Assembly (NCBI GenBank): GCA_013298545.1
Contig: JAAFIA010000043.1
Span: 1-41,288, forward strand
Origin: Bacteroidota bacterium
GTDB taxonomy: Bacteria; Bacteroidota; Bacteroidia; Palsa-965
DNA: 41,288 nucleotides
Reading direction: 5' to 3'
The position numbers and the translations under genes were made by a program. Shown piece by piece: positions 7,264 through 17,063 of this stretch. The notes under the pieces were generated by a model. That model searched no databases. It saw only the letters and a program-made list of their open reading frames with translations, and had not been told where the DNA came from. Position 1 is the stretch's first letter. Each line of letters starts with the position of its first letter.

Positions 7264-8934
7264 TTATTTCGCCGAAATCAAATGCACAAACCCGTGCAAA
7301 TCAATCGCCTCATTCTGAATCGAGGTAGCTTCAACAACCCAATAATAAACACCATCCGTAGCCATTTTGCCTGAAGTGGTGCGCCCATCCCACGACCCCG
7401 TTAAACCATCCCATGCATATACTTTCACCCCCCAACGATCGTAGATGGTGCAGCGCAGCGCCGTTAATCCAATCCATGTAACCTCAAAAACATCGTTGTT
7501 GCCATCGGTGTTTGGCGTAAACACATTGGGAACCGAAATGATGGCTTCGCCCAACACAGTAACACATTGCGTTGCCGTATCCAAACAACCAGCCGCATTG
7601 GCCACAATCAAATCAACACAAATGGCACTCGTATCAGGAATCGTGTAACAATAATCGATCGTTGAATCAACCGGAATGCCATTGACAGACCAAATCCAAG
7701 CCGTGCCACCAACGGTATTATCTGTCATGCACAATTGCCCCGGATAATTTGCTGTTGGTGCAGGTGAAAGCGAAAATTGAGCAACCGGATAAGCCTCTTG
7801 CGCAATGGTTACCGTATCGCTTCCAATAAAACAACCACTTGCGTCCACAACATTTACAGTATAAGTTCCATAGGGTTGATTGGTCAGCGAAGACGTTGTT
7901 CCTCCCCCCGGTTGCCATTGATAACTATACGGCCCTTGCCCCCCCGAAACACTCGCAGAAAGCGACCCTTCATTCGGAAAACAAGTGCCCGATCCTGTTG
8001 CATCCACATTCAACGTTGTACTCAACGCAGGTGTACAGACATTGCAAGTACCCGTCTGGTAATACGTTCCCATCATCATAAAATTGTAACAATCGCCAAC
8101 CGAACTCACGTTGAATGAAGAACTTGACTGTGCCGGCGTAAATTGTGCCGTAGGCTGATCCACATAATTCCACCAATCTTCTACAATTGTAAATGGCGCA
8201 CTATTATTCATCGAGATGGTAGAACCCAAGCCTTGCAAATCGGCCACCAACATAAAAGCAGTCTGGTTGCTCGAATTGGCACAAACCGTTTGATTGATCA
8301 TAACCTGCGTCGTTGTACTCCCAATAATAACCACACAACCATCCCAGATATTGATGTGTCCTTCCCAAGTAGCTGTTGGATCGCGGTAAATAATCATCAT
8401 TGCAAAACCATCCACATCGTCTTGCCCCCCCGCAGGCCCAACCGGAAATCCCGAAAAAACATAATTCCCATTGCCCGAAATAATCGACGTTACATCGGCG
8501 CGGTACGACGTAGTTCCCGGAAATCCCCAACACTTATCAATATCCGTTCCGATATTCGTCATCGGGAAATTTTGGGTAACACTCGCCGGATTTGTAATCG
8601 TTGCCGTAATCGGCGTTCCCGAACCGGAAGCATCGCACCACAAAAACGCTTTTTCGATGTAATAGCAAGCGGGCAATCCGCTTACACTTACCGTTGCAGG
8701 TTGTGGCACTCCCGCAGGTGTAAAACGTTGTCCTACTTTTTGCGAAACAGTTAAGTAAGACAATCCACACGTATCTTTTTTGTAGGTAAACCCTAACGTC
8801 GTACTTCCGTCTAACGGTTGCACACAATTCATACACGCGCCGCCCACATTAGCCCCGCGTATTGTGGTTGAAGACTGTGCAAACACAACTGTTGCAGAGG
8901 CAAGTAAGCCAATAACCAAAAAACGAATACGCAT
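7264..8934 (-). CDS. Secreted protein with type B T9SS sorting domain
   Basis: A 556-residue exported protein. It has a signal peptide at 1-19 and a Cys-rich N-terminal beta domain at about 30-290 (YRADVTSIISGNGNYVFSGF, DGFAMMIIYRD) that recalls DUF3344-like surface domains. An SprB-type repeat follows at about 303-375 (GQGPYSYQWQPGG), then a PKD-like domain at about 385-460. The CHU_C domain fills the last 90 residues (SVPNVFTPNTDGNNDVFEV, YDRWGVKVYAWDG, DGVYYWVVEA). It starts 16 bp after the 1866-aa adhesin gene, and their C-terminal domains are close paralogues, so both are probably made and exported together. No enzymatic motif was seen. An adhesin or surface-layer role is inferred. Confidence 0.9.
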   Translation of the reverse strand: MRIRFLVIGLLASATVVFAQSSTTIRGANVGGACMNCVQPLDGSTTLGFTYKKDTCGLSYLTVSQKVGQRFTPAGVPQPATVSVSGLPACYYIEKAFLWCDASGSGTPITATITNPASVTQNFPMTNIGTDIDKCWGFPGTTSYRADVTSIISGNGNYVFSGFPVGPAGGQDDVDGFAMMIIYRDPTATWEGHINIWDGCVVIIGSTTTQVMINQTVCANSSNQTAFMLVADLQGLGSTISMNNSAPFTIVEDWWNYVDQPTAQFTPAQSSSSFNVSSVGDCYNFMMMGTYYQTGTCNVCTPALSTTLNVDATGSGTCFPNEGSLSASVSGGQGPYSYQWQPGGGTTSSLTNQPYGTYTVNVVDASGCFIGSDTVTIAQEAYPVAQFSLSPAPTANYPGQLCMTDNTVGGTAWIWSVNGIPVDSTIDYCYTIPDTSAICVDLIVANAAGCLDTATQCVTVLGEAIISVPNVFTPNTDGNNDVFEVTWIGLTALRCTIYDRWGVKVYAWDGLTGSWDGRTTSGKMATDGVYYWVVEATSIQNEAIDLHGFVHLISAK

Positions 8935-8950
8935 AGGAGGATGTGTTAAC

Positions 8951-11900
8951 TTATTTGTTGTTCACCAACTGCACAAATCCTTGTTTCTCGATAATTTTAT
9001 TGTTGAAATCGGTAATCGTAGCCACATAAAAATACACCCCATCAACAGCCTGTTGGCCACTTGTCGATCGGCCATCCCATCCGCCACTCACACCATCCCA
9101 AGTGTAAATTTTCACCCCCCAACGGTCGTACAATTCACACGTAATGGCTTTCACACCCGTTGCTGTGATCGTAAACACATCATTGTTGCCATCAGCATTT
9201 GGCGTGAATACATTCGGAATCGAGAATACTGCTTCGTTCTCAACATCAATACACAATTCCGTTGTATCGGCACAACCACCACTTGATTGCACAATTAATT
9301 CCGCACAGTAATATCCTGTATCGTTTACTTGAAAGCATGGCGATTGTTGTGTTGATGTACCCGTGTCAAATGTCCAATTCCAAGTTGTTGCCGCTTGCGA
9401 ATTATCTGTAAAACATACCTGAGCCGTTCCACCAGTTTGCAAGACAATCAAATTGTTTGGCGCATCGCTTGTAAATGCTGCGGTTGGAACAGGGTTTACC
9501 GTAATCAAATTCGGAATCGTAACCGTGCCTACACACCCAATCGCATCGGTACACGTAAACGTTACACTATACGAACCCGCTTGCGTGTAACAATTGTTCG
9601 GATTTTGTTGCGTCGATGAATTTAGATCGCCAAAATCCCAAGCAACAGAAGCACAATTTCCGGTCGATTGTCCCGTAAAATTGACACACAAAGGTGCGCA
9701 ACCCGACAACGCATCAGCACTCAGTGTTACAACCGGAGCTTGATTGACCGTTACCGTTACATTTGCCGTTGCCGAAGGCGTTGTACAACCATCCGTTACG
9801 GTTACCGTATAGGTTGTTGTTGTAGCAGGATTGACGGAAATAGTGTTGGTTGTGAAATTTCCAGGCATCCAGTTTACCGTATAGTTGCCATCGCCACCTG
9901 TTGGCGATACCGAAAGTGTTGCCGTATCGCCCGAACAAATGATTGTAGCACCCAACACCGATAAGTTCAATGGCGGATTTACTGTTACGGTAATGGACTG
10001 CGTTGCAGAAACACAACCGAGCGAATCGGTTACAGCTACGGTATAGGTTGTTGTTGTTGCTGGCGAAACTGTATGCGGACCAGCTCCAGTTAAATTATTG
10101 CTCCACGCGTAGGTATAAGGCCCAATTCCGCCCGAAGGGCTTGCACTGATGCTCGTGTTTTGCCCGATGCAAATGGTAACAGCATTACTTACTGCTAATG
10201 AAATTGGCCCACTCACATTGACTGTAACCGAGTCTAATCCCTGGCAGCCATTCTGATCAGTAACCAAAACGGTATAGGTTGTGGTAGAAACTGGCGAAGC
10301 TACTGGATTGGAAATTGAAGCATTGTTTAAGGTTACTGCTGGCAGCCACGCATAAGTTGCATTAGCAATGGTGTTAACAGAGATAGCTGCTGTGTTTCCA
10401 GCACAAATCCAAGCATCGTTGCTTGCCGTAACCGTCAATTGATTGGATACGGTTACGATGAGTGTATCTGTATCACTACATCCAGCCGCAGTTGTTCCCG
10501 TTACAACATAAGTGGTTGTGATGAGCGGTGAGGCTACTGGATTGGCAATCGAATCGTCGCTTAAGCCAGTTGCAGGTGTCCATACATACGTTGTTGCGCC
10601 AGAAGCATTGAGCTGAATCGAACTGTTGGCGCAGATATTGACATCGTTGCCTGCCGTAACAAGAGGTGTAGGATTAACAAGCACCGTAACGCTATCGACA
10701 TCGTCGCATCCTGCAGCAGAAGTTACCGTCATGACATACGTTGTTGTAAGGCTTGGGCTTGCAACAGGATTAGCAATATTGGCATTCGATAATGTTGCTG
10801 CCGGAGTCCAAGTGTATGTACCCGTTCCTGATCCGTTGAGCTGTGCTGTTGCACCAGAACAAATGGTTATGTCTGCACCAGCGTTGGCAATAGGTGTTGG
10901 ATTAACTGTAATCAAAAGATCGTCTGTATCTGTACATCCATTTGCTGCCGTAACAGTGAGTGTATAGGTTGTTGTTGTAGCCGGAAACGCAATTGGATTG
11001 TTGATTGTGTTTGATGTGATGTTTGCATTCGGTAACCATGAATAGGAACCGCCACCTGATGCATTGAGTTGTGCACTATCGCCACTACAAATAGTAACAT
11101 CTGCACCTGCAAGTGCTACCGGAGTGGTATTCACAACAACCAGAACACTAGCCGTATCAACACATCCATTCGCATCGACAACAGTAAGTGTGTAGGTTGT
11201 GGTCGAATTTGGATTTGCGTTTGTTGTCTGTGTATTGGTAGAACTCAAATTTACCGCCGGACTCCAGAGATAAGTACATGTATTGCAAGCTGTGGCTGTA
11301 AGTAGTGTTGTATCGCCACTGCAAATCGGATTGGTACTTGCACTGCAAATAGCCACCGGAGGTGTATTGGCAAAAACGGTCATTTGATCGCTTGCTGTAC
11401 ATCCGTTAGCAGCTGTTACAACGACGGTGTATGTTGTTGTTGTGGCAGGAGAAACCGTTTGCGAAGCACCAGCCGCATTGACCAATGTTCCACCATTCCA
11501 AGTATATGTTCCGCCGCCACTTGCCGTAAGTGTTACGGAAGTTGAACTACAAATGGTTTGATCAACTCCTGCATTGGCAACAGGAAGGGTATTCACATTG
11601 ACCAAAATTTGATCGGTTGCTGTACAACCATTTGCTGCCGTTACTAAAACGGTATAAGTTGTTGTTGTTGCAGGAGAAACGTTTTGTGATGCGCCAGCAG
11701 CATTAACGAGTGTTCCACCATTCCACGTGTAAGTGCCGCCACCCGTAGCCGTTAGCGTAACAGGATTTCCGGCACAAATGGTTTGATCGAGTCCCGCATT
11801 AGCCGTTGGTGTTGGATTGACATTGACCGTAATCTGATCTGTTGAAGTACATAAACCAACTGCTGCTGTTACAGTATAAGTTGTTGTAGTGGTTGGGGAA

Positions 11901-14551
11901 ACAGTTTGTGATGCGCCTACTGCGTTCACGAGTGAGCCACCATTCCAAGTATAAGTACCGCCACCACTTGCCGTGAGTGTAACCGATTGCCCACCTTGCC
12001 GTGAGTGTAACCATTTGTAGTGGGCAATTGGTGCTGGTGAAACAATAACTTGAATCTGATCGGTAGCAGTACAACCATTAGCAGCCGTTACAACAACAGT
12101 ATAAGTTGTAGTTGTGGAAGGAGCAACGTTTTGCGATGCGCCAGCAGCATTGACGAGTGTACCGCCATTCCAACTATAAGTGCCGCCACCCGTAGCCGTT
12201 AGCGTAACAGGATTTCCAGCACAAATAGTTTGATCGAGGCCCGCATTGGCGGTTGGTGCTGGATTGACATTGACCGTAATCTGATCCGTAGAGGTACATA
12301 AACCAATGGCAGCTGTTACAGTATATGTTGTGGTTGTGGAAGGAGAAACCGTTTGCGATGCGCCGGTGGCGTTGACGAGTGTGCCTCCATTCCAAGTGTA
12401 AGTTCCGCCACCGCTTGCTGTGAGGGTTACAGATTGTCCACTGCAAATGGTTTGATCCAATCCGGCGTTGGCAATTGGTGCTGGAGAAACGATAACTTGA
12501 ATTTGATCTGTAGCCGTACAACCACCAACACCAGTAACAACAACGGTATAGGTCGTTGTTGTTGCTGGCGAAACGTTTTGCGATGCGCCAGCAGCATTGA
12601 CAAGCGTTCCACCATTCCAAAGATATGTTCCACCACCAGTAGCGGTTAAGGTAACTGGATTACCAGCACAAATTGTTTGATCGAGTCCTGCATTGGCAAC
12701 AGGTGCTGCATTGATTGTTACGACAACGGGCACACGGAACCAGCCCGGGCAAGAGCCAACATAGTAGGTTGTTGTGGTCGTAAGCGCAGGTGTTGTAAAA
12801 CTTGTTCCTGTTCCTAAAGTATTTCCAGCAACAGCTGCATCGTACCAAATTAATGTGCCTCCAACAGGCGGTGTTCCGGTAAATGCTGCCGTGAGTGTGG
12901 CCGTTTGGCCAGAACAAATACTCACGTTAGCAGCAGTAATATTGTAATTGGTGATTGTTGCATTGTTTGTTCCTAAACCACCACGCGTTGCGCCATTGGG
13001 AGGAAACTCGCTCAATGCAGGAGACGTTGTTGTACCGTTATTTCCACCAGTTGTTGTTCGTGCAATGGCGCCAGATGAAACCGCGATATAACCGCCGCCG
13101 CCGCCACCACCCGGCCCTTCGGCTTCGTTGATGGTTCCGAAAAAGAATGGTCCAGCTGTCATCACCTGATTGCCACCGTTGCCGCCATTCGCTGTTGCCG
13201 AAATACCCGTGATCGTTCCGGTTGCATTGATTACAATTGTGCCGCCCGCGCCACCACCGCCAGCACCATCTTTGCCCGAATAGCTTGTTGATGCAGGAGT
13301 ACCCTGCGCGTTATTGCCGTTGTTGCCATTGGATACAACAGATCCGGTACCACTGACACTGCCAAAACAAATTAAGAATACCATACCACCACCTGCGCCG
13401 CCATTGCCACCAAACCCTTCGTTCTGATCGCCAGCTCCGCCACCGCCGCCCAAAAACAAACGACCTGTTGAATAATCTAACGGCCGTCCGCCGTAACCAT
13501 TGGCTTGCGAATTGCGGCTATCGCCAGCCCACGCACCATTTCCAGGTCCAGTTACACCAGCATTTTGATTCGATCCAGAAAAGGTATAACCACCTTTTCC
13601 TCCACCCGAAGAATTGGCCGTTGTCAGCGTTGTAATCGTATTAATGGGCGGTTCTAAATTCCATGCCGCTGTATAAGCGCCATTCGGATCGGGAACGCCT
13701 AAACCTTTCCAGTTGGCAATAACGCCGCCGTTTGCTCCACCGCCACCGCCTGCATTGTGCGCGCATCCGCCGCCGCCCGCATTGCCCGCAGCACCACGAC
13801 CGTAACGGCCTCCCATAGGATCGTAATCAAACTGCGATCCGCAAATGCCTTCGCCTTTGGCCGCACCAAAAAGAGGGTCGTTTGAACCAACATTGTTTAC
13901 ACCATACTGCGCCACATTATCGCCAACCAAATCGCCACCACGGAATCCTCTTCCAGTTGCATTCAATCCATTGGCGTTATTGATAACCGTATTGTTCAAC
14001 ACCTCAACAACCAAAATACCACCAACACTACCATTCCAAGCATCACAGGTTACAGTACCTGTCGAGATGGTGAGCGAATTGTAACGAGGTACACGAATGA
14101 CTTGACTACGCGATGTGCCACCAACCGTATAGGTATTTGAAAGGTTACAATCGAGGACGATGGTTGTTGCATTGGTAACCGAACGCACCTGCACAAATTC
14201 ATAGCGACCACACGTATTGTAATTGGTAATGCGTCCCCACGAAGTGTCTAAAGGAAACGCAATGTTTCCGGTAAGCATTCCGTTGAGTGTTGCCCCTTGT
14301 GTGGTGTAGATCATCAACAAATCGCCAGGTTGAAGAGCTGTTGCAAAACGCCCATTCGCATTCAGCGATGAATTGGCAACCGTTATCGTATTCGATCCAG
14401 CCAAAGCTGTTGTCGAAAGTGCGGTATATTCATTGACAATCACATTCGCTGCCGTAACGGTTATAGAACCATGAACGCCTCGTTGTGCGAATGCAACAAA
14501 AGAGCTAAGCGATACTACTAAAATCAGGGACAGTCGTGAAAACTGTTTCAT
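8951..14551 (-). CDS. Giant repetitive T9SS adhesin (1866 aa), glycine-rich region plus Ig-like repeats
   Basis: The start is set at the ATG at 14551, which begins a clear signal peptide (MKQFSRLSLIL...AFA). The open frame continues 86 codons upstream to 14809, but that part overlaps the previous gene and lacks export features. Order of parts: signal peptide 1-22; beta-helix-like N-terminus; glycine-rich segment about 185-520 with many GGGG runs; about a dozen Ig/SprB-like repeats at about 550-1600, several nearly identical; two PKD domains (AWDFGD at about 1604-1684, WNWTFD at about 1684-1770); CHU_C type B sorting domain over the last 90 residues (SIPNVFTPNADGNNDVFTI). It is probably a surface adhesin or filament. 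One repeat is damaged at residues 844-853 (see findings). It is followed after 16 bp by a smaller paralogue. Confidence 0.9.
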   Translation of the reverse strand: MKQFSRLSLILVVSLSSFVAFAQRGVHGSITVTAANVIVNEYTALSTTALAGSNTITVANSSLNANGRFATALQPGDLLMIYTTQGATLNGMLTGNIAFPLDTSWGRITNYNTCGRYEFVQVRSVTNATTIVLDCNLSNTYTVGGTSRSQVIRVPRYNSLTISTGTVTCDAWNGSVGGILVVEVLNNTVINNANGLNATGRGFRGGDLVGDNVAQYGVNNVGSNDPLFGAAKGEGICGSQFDYDPMGGRYGRGAAGNAGGGGCAHNAGGGGGANGGVIANWKGLGVPDPNGAYTAAWNLEPPINTITTLTTANSSGGGKGGYTFSGSNQNAGVTGPGNGAWAGDSRNSQANGYGGRPLDYSTGRLFLGGGGGAGDQNEGFGGNGGAGGGMVFLICFGSVSGTGSVVSNGNNGNNAQGTPASTSYSGKDGAGGGGAGGTIVINATGTITGISATANGGNGGNQVMTAGPFFFGTINEAEGPGGGGGGGYIAVSSGAIARTTTGGNNGTTTSPALSEFPPNGATRGGLGTNNATITNYNITAANVSICSGQTATLTAAFTGTPPVGGTLIWYDAAVAGNTLGTGTSFTTPALTTTTTYYVGSCPGWFRVPVVVTINAAPVANAGLDQTICAGNPVTLTATGGGTYLWNGGTLVNAAGASQNVSPATTTTYTVVVTGVGGCTATDQIQVIVSPAPIANAGLDQTICSGQSVTLTASGGGTYTWNGGTLVNATGASQTVSPSTTTTYTVTAAIGLCTSTDQITVNVNPAPTANAGLDQTICAGNPVTLTATGGGTYSWNGGTLVNAAGASQNVAPSTTTTYTVVVTAANGCTATDQIQVIVSPAPIAHYKWLHSRQGGQSVTLTASGGGTYTWNGGSLVNAVGASQTVSPTTTTTYTVTAAVGLCTSTDQITVNVNPTPTANAGLDQTICAGNPVTLTATGGGTYTWNGGTLVNAAGASQNVSPATTTTYTVLVTAANGCTATDQILVNVNTLPVANAGVDQTICSSTSVTLTASGGGTYTWNGGTLVNAAGASQTVSPATTTTYTVVVTAANGCTASDQMTVFANTPPVAICSASTNPICSGDTTLLTATACNTCTYLWSPAVNLSSTNTQTTNANPNSTTTYTLTVVDANGCVDTASVLVVVNTTPVALAGADVTICSGDSAQLNASGGGSYSWLPNANITSNTINNPIAFPATTTTYTLTVTAANGCTDTDDLLITVNPTPIANAGADITICSGATAQLNGSGTGTYTWTPAATLSNANIANPVASPSLTTTYVMTVTSAAGCDDVDSVTVLVNPTPLVTAGNDVNICANSSIQLNASGATTYVWTPATGLSDDSIANPVASPLITTTYVVTGTTAAGCSDTDTLIVTVSNQLTVTASNDAWICAGNTAAISVNTIANATYAWLPAVTLNNASISNPVASPVSTTTYTVLVTDQNGCQGLDSVTVNVSGPISLAVSNAVTICIGQNTSISASPSGGIGPYTYAWSNNLTGAGPHTVSPATTTTYTVAVTDSLGCVSATQSITVTVNPPLNLSVLGATIICSGDTATLSVSPTGGDGNYTVNWMPGNFTTNTISVNPATTTTYTVTVTDGCTTPSATANVTVTVNQAPVVTLSADALSGCAPLCVNFTGQSTGNCASVAWDFGDLNSSTQQNPNNCYTQAGSYSVTFTCTDAIGCVGTVTIPNLITVNPVPTAAFTSDAPNNLIVLQTGGTAQVCFTDNSQAATTWNWTFDTGTSTQQSPCFQVNDTGYYCAELIVQSSGGCADTTELCIDVENEAVFSIPNVFTPNADGNNDVFTITATGVKAITCELYDRWGVKIYTWDGVSGGWDGRSTSGQQAVDGVYFYVATITDFNNKIIEKQGFVQLVNNK
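11400..12710 (-). repeat. Higher-order tandem repeat array inside the giant adhesin gene
   Basis: Units of about 65 codons alternate between two types. Type A reads ICAGNPVTLTATGGGTY and ends GCTATDQ. Type B reads ICSGQSVTLTASGGGTY and ends GLCTSTDQ. The observed order is A-B-A-B-A, then a third type (ICSSTS). The nearly identical DNA of the units suggests recent duplication of an A+B superunit of about 430 bp, probably by unequal recombination or slippage. Confidence 0.85.
11967..12028 (-). repeat. Quasi-palindromic template-switch scar in an adhesin repeat
   Basis: An 18-bp segment (CTTGCCGTGAGTGTAACC) occurs at 11967-11984 and again at 11995-12012. The 9-bp inverted arms ATTGCCCAC (11986-11994) and GTGGGCAAT (12020-12028) surround the second copy. 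Sister repeats have a different sequence here. The frame is kept, but ten residues are replaced. Confidence 0.8.
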
Positions 14552-14663
14552 GAGGATGAGTTTGGTTTGTACGGATAATTTAGAAAGTTCACAAATTAGT
14601 ACTTTCTGACGAGAAAAAAAAGGATCGTGTTTTGGGAAAATAATACAGCGGCAGCGAAAACTG

Positions 14664-15905
14664 CTATTCCTCGCCACCAATGGCTTTAAATGGGCTACGA
14701 GGAGTCCATTCTGAGGGACGTAAATACTCGATAAAGGGTCGAATAATTTGGTTCGAGAACGCGTTGCGGTGCCGGATATAGCACACCAGATTGTATGCCT
14801 GTGCACCAACCGTACTTTTTATTTCGGCAGCCGTACGTCCAAGCATGAGATTGGCCACACGGGCCTCAATCGCATCGTTTACAAAATCGTACAACATGCG
14901 TTGGTACAAGGCAAGTTCTTCGTTGACGGAGTAATCCAAACCAATAAAATGCCCTTCTAGTGAATCTTCTAGGCGCACCGTTGTTCTGAATCCAACGATT
15001 TTCCCTTCAAACTCGTAAACAAAAAACCGGAACTGTTGTGGGAACCTTTGCTTCATGCCTATAAAATAGTCAGCAGTAAGCGATGACAACCGAAATTTTG
15101 CTTTGCGGTGAACTGCAGAATAGAGTTCCATCAATCGTTCTGAATGAAGAGCAATCGCATCGGTATCCAATTCGCGAATGGTCATGGCTGCCGATTTTTT
15201 CAAAACAGATTTGGCTCGATTGCGGTACTTTTTACTCATATCGGCCAAATAATCGTCAAACGTTTTCCAATCTTCTAGAATCGCGACAATCATTTCTGGT
15301 TCAACGTTGAACTGATGGTAACGAGAACGCCGCAACCCTTGCGATTCTTGGTTATCGTAAAAGTCTTTGATCAAAATACACGAAATCAATCCATTCTTTC
15401 GATCTTCTTGTGTGATCACTTTAACGGTTTCGGCAAGGCAAGCAAAAGCTTCGACTTCTGAATATTCACGGGCACGTCCCATCCCATAATTTCCGCTCAC
15501 AAAATTGTTCCCCGAAATCAGTACGCGCATGGTTAATTCATCATTTCCTTTCCGAATCCATTCGCGCCATCCGGCAGTAAATCCAACATATTTTTTGGAC
15601 GAAGCGAGTGGGGAAAGAATTTCACTCAGTTGTGCATTATCGAGGTGAATGACTTGGAAATACATGGCCGAAACCACTTTCCCATCGCGGTAGGCAAGCG
15701 CGTAATGAAAACTCAATTCGGGCGCAGCCGTTTCTTCAAATGCTTGCAGATAATCGCCCGAAAGAAAAAAGTCGCTATTCCAAACGGCAACGTCCCAATC
15801 AGAACGATTGACATCGGCAAACGATTGCACCAAATGCAATTGCAAGCCCGATGGCAATTCATACCAACCATTTTTTCCTTGAATGCGACGACAAATACGA
15901 ATCAT
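14664..15905 (-). CDS. FemAB/GNAT-like acyltransferase
   Basis: A 413-residue cytosolic protein from the ATG at 15905; a GTG at 16013 would add 36 residues of unlikely composition. The C-terminal half has the layout of GNAT fold proteins of the BioF2/FemAB type (Acetyltransf_6): MSKKYRNRAKSVLKKS, then ELYSAVHRKAKFRLSSL, FRFFVYEFEGKIVGFRTTV and LEGHFIGLDYSVNEELALYQ. Such enzymes transfer acyl or aminoacyl groups to cell-envelope precursors or lipids. The substrate cannot be told. It lies 156 bp after pfkA and 112 bp before the giant adhesin on the same strand, so an envelope-related role fits. The family is fairly sure, the exact reaction unknown. Confidence 0.75.
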   Translation of the reverse strand: MIRICRRIQGKNGWYELPSGLQLHLVQSFADVNRSDWDVAVWNSDFFLSGDYLQAFEETAAPELSFHYALAYRDGKVVSAMYFQVIHLDNAQLSEILSPLASSKKYVGFTAGWREWIRKGNDELTMRVLISGNNFVSGNYGMGRAREYSEVEAFACLAETVKVITQEDRKNGLISCILIKDFYDNQESQGLRRSRYHQFNVEPEMIVAILEDWKTFDDYLADMSKKYRNRAKSVLKKSAAMTIRELDTDAIALHSERLMELYSAVHRKAKFRLSSLTADYFIGMKQRFPQQFRFFVYEFEGKIVGFRTTVRLEDSLEGHFIGLDYSVNEELALYQRMLYDFVNDAIEARVANLMLGRTAAEIKSTVGAQAYNLVCYIRHRNAFSNQIIRPFIEYLRPSEWTPRSPFKAIGGEE

Positions 15906-16061
15906 AGATACTGGACACGAAGGTAAGAAGCCTTGCCGTAATTCGGCAGATTCTTTACAACGGTTTGCAGCAAGCAGCGATTGGCGAAAATACCAAAGGG
16001 CGAGTTCGGACACAACTTGATAGTCGGTTGACTGTTGTATTTTAGTTTAAATGGAAACTCA

Positions 16062-17030
16062 TCAATGCGCCAAAACTTCCATCATCCGCAACAATCCGGC
16101 ATCGGGAACAATGTGTTCTTTCACCGCTTTTTCAAATGGAGTAAATGAAACCTGATTGTTTTTGATCCCAATCATTTCTTGTTTGCGCCCTTGCATCAAA
16201 GCTTCCACCGCTGCATGGCCCATGCGCGAAGCATTTACCCGCTCCATACACGAAGGCGCGCCCCCCCGCTGAATATGCCCCAACACCGAAATCCGTACAT
16301 CCAAATCTGGAAAATGCTCGCCAATCAGCTGCCCCACGTTCATCGCGCCACCCGTTTCGTCGCCCTCCGCCACCAATATAATTTTAGAATGTTTATCGCT
16401 CCGACTTTGACGCAAACGCTCTACCAAATTGCCCAAATCTTGACTCGATTCGGGAATTAAAATACCTTCCGCACCAACACCGATTCCGCCATACAAAGCC
16501 AACAAACCCGAATCGCGCCCCATCACTTCCACCACAAACACACGGCTATGCGACTCTGCCGTATCGCGAATTTTATCTACCGCCTCCACAACCGTATTGA
16601 GTGCCGTATCGTAACCAATCGTAATATCTGTGCCAAGCAAATCATTGTCAATCGTTCCCGGACACCCTACGAAAGGCACCGCACAAATTTTCGAAAACTC
16701 AACCGCACCCCGAAATGTCCCATCGCCACCGATTGCAACCACGCCCTCAATACCGTTTTTCTCAAGCGTCGCTTTGGCTAATGTACGTCCTTCAAGCGTC
16801 AAAAAACGTTTGCTTCTAGCCGTTTTTAAAATCGTACCGCCACGGTGAATAATATTCGCAACCGATTTGGCATTCATGCGTACCAAATCGCCATCAATCA
16901 TGCCTTCGTAACCAAAACGGATGCCATACACTTCAATATTGTGATGAACAGCCGTGCGCACCACCGCGCGCAAACACGCATTCATACCTGGCGAATCGCC
17001 ACCCGATGTAAAAACAGCTATTTTTTTCAT
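16062..17030 (-). CDS. pfkA: ATP-dependent 6-phosphofructokinase
   Basis: A 322-residue enzyme of the normal bacterial PfkA length. It phosphorylates fructose 6-phosphate to the 1,6-bisphosphate in glycolysis. Visible motifs are the ATP-binding TSGGDSPGMNA near residues 8-18, RFGYEGMI, the GGDGTFRGA loop, the catalytic PGTIDNDLLGTD region near 126-137 (base Asp in TIDND), VVEVMGRDSG and the C-terminal LGHIQRGGAPS. The start is taken as the ATG at 17030 (MKKIAVFTSGG); an upstream in-frame start would add only eight residues without family support. It follows the RNA methyltransferase gene by 33 bp on the same strand. Nothing unusual is seen. Confidence 0.97.
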   Translation of the reverse strand: MKKIAVFTSGGDSPGMNACLRAVVRTAVHHNIEVYGIRFGYEGMIDGDLVRMNAKSVANIIHRGGTILKTARSKRFLTLEGRTLAKATLEKNGIEGVVAIGGDGTFRGAVEFSKICAVPFVGCPGTIDNDLLGTDITIGYDTALNTVVEAVDKIRDTAESHSRVFVVEVMGRDSGLLALYGGIGVGAEGILIPESSQDLGNLVERLRQSRSDKHSKIILVAEGDETGGAMNVGQLIGEHFPDLDVRISVLGHIQRGGAPSCMERVNASRMGHAAVEALMQGRKQEMIGIKNNQVSFTPFEKAVKEHIVPDAGLLRMMEVLAH

Positions 17031-17063
17031 GCGCAAAAATGCTTGATACAACAACTTTTTAAA

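Noticed and set aside
11400-12710. Regularly spaced repeats considered as a CRISPR array
   Set aside because: The repeats are coding, about 200 bp long and in frame with an Ig-like protein; there are no short repeats with unique spacers.
14552-14809. N-terminal extension of the giant adhesin frame by 86 codons
   Set aside because: It overlaps the 3' end of the acyltransferase gene and has no export signal; a typical signal peptide starts at the ATG at 14551.
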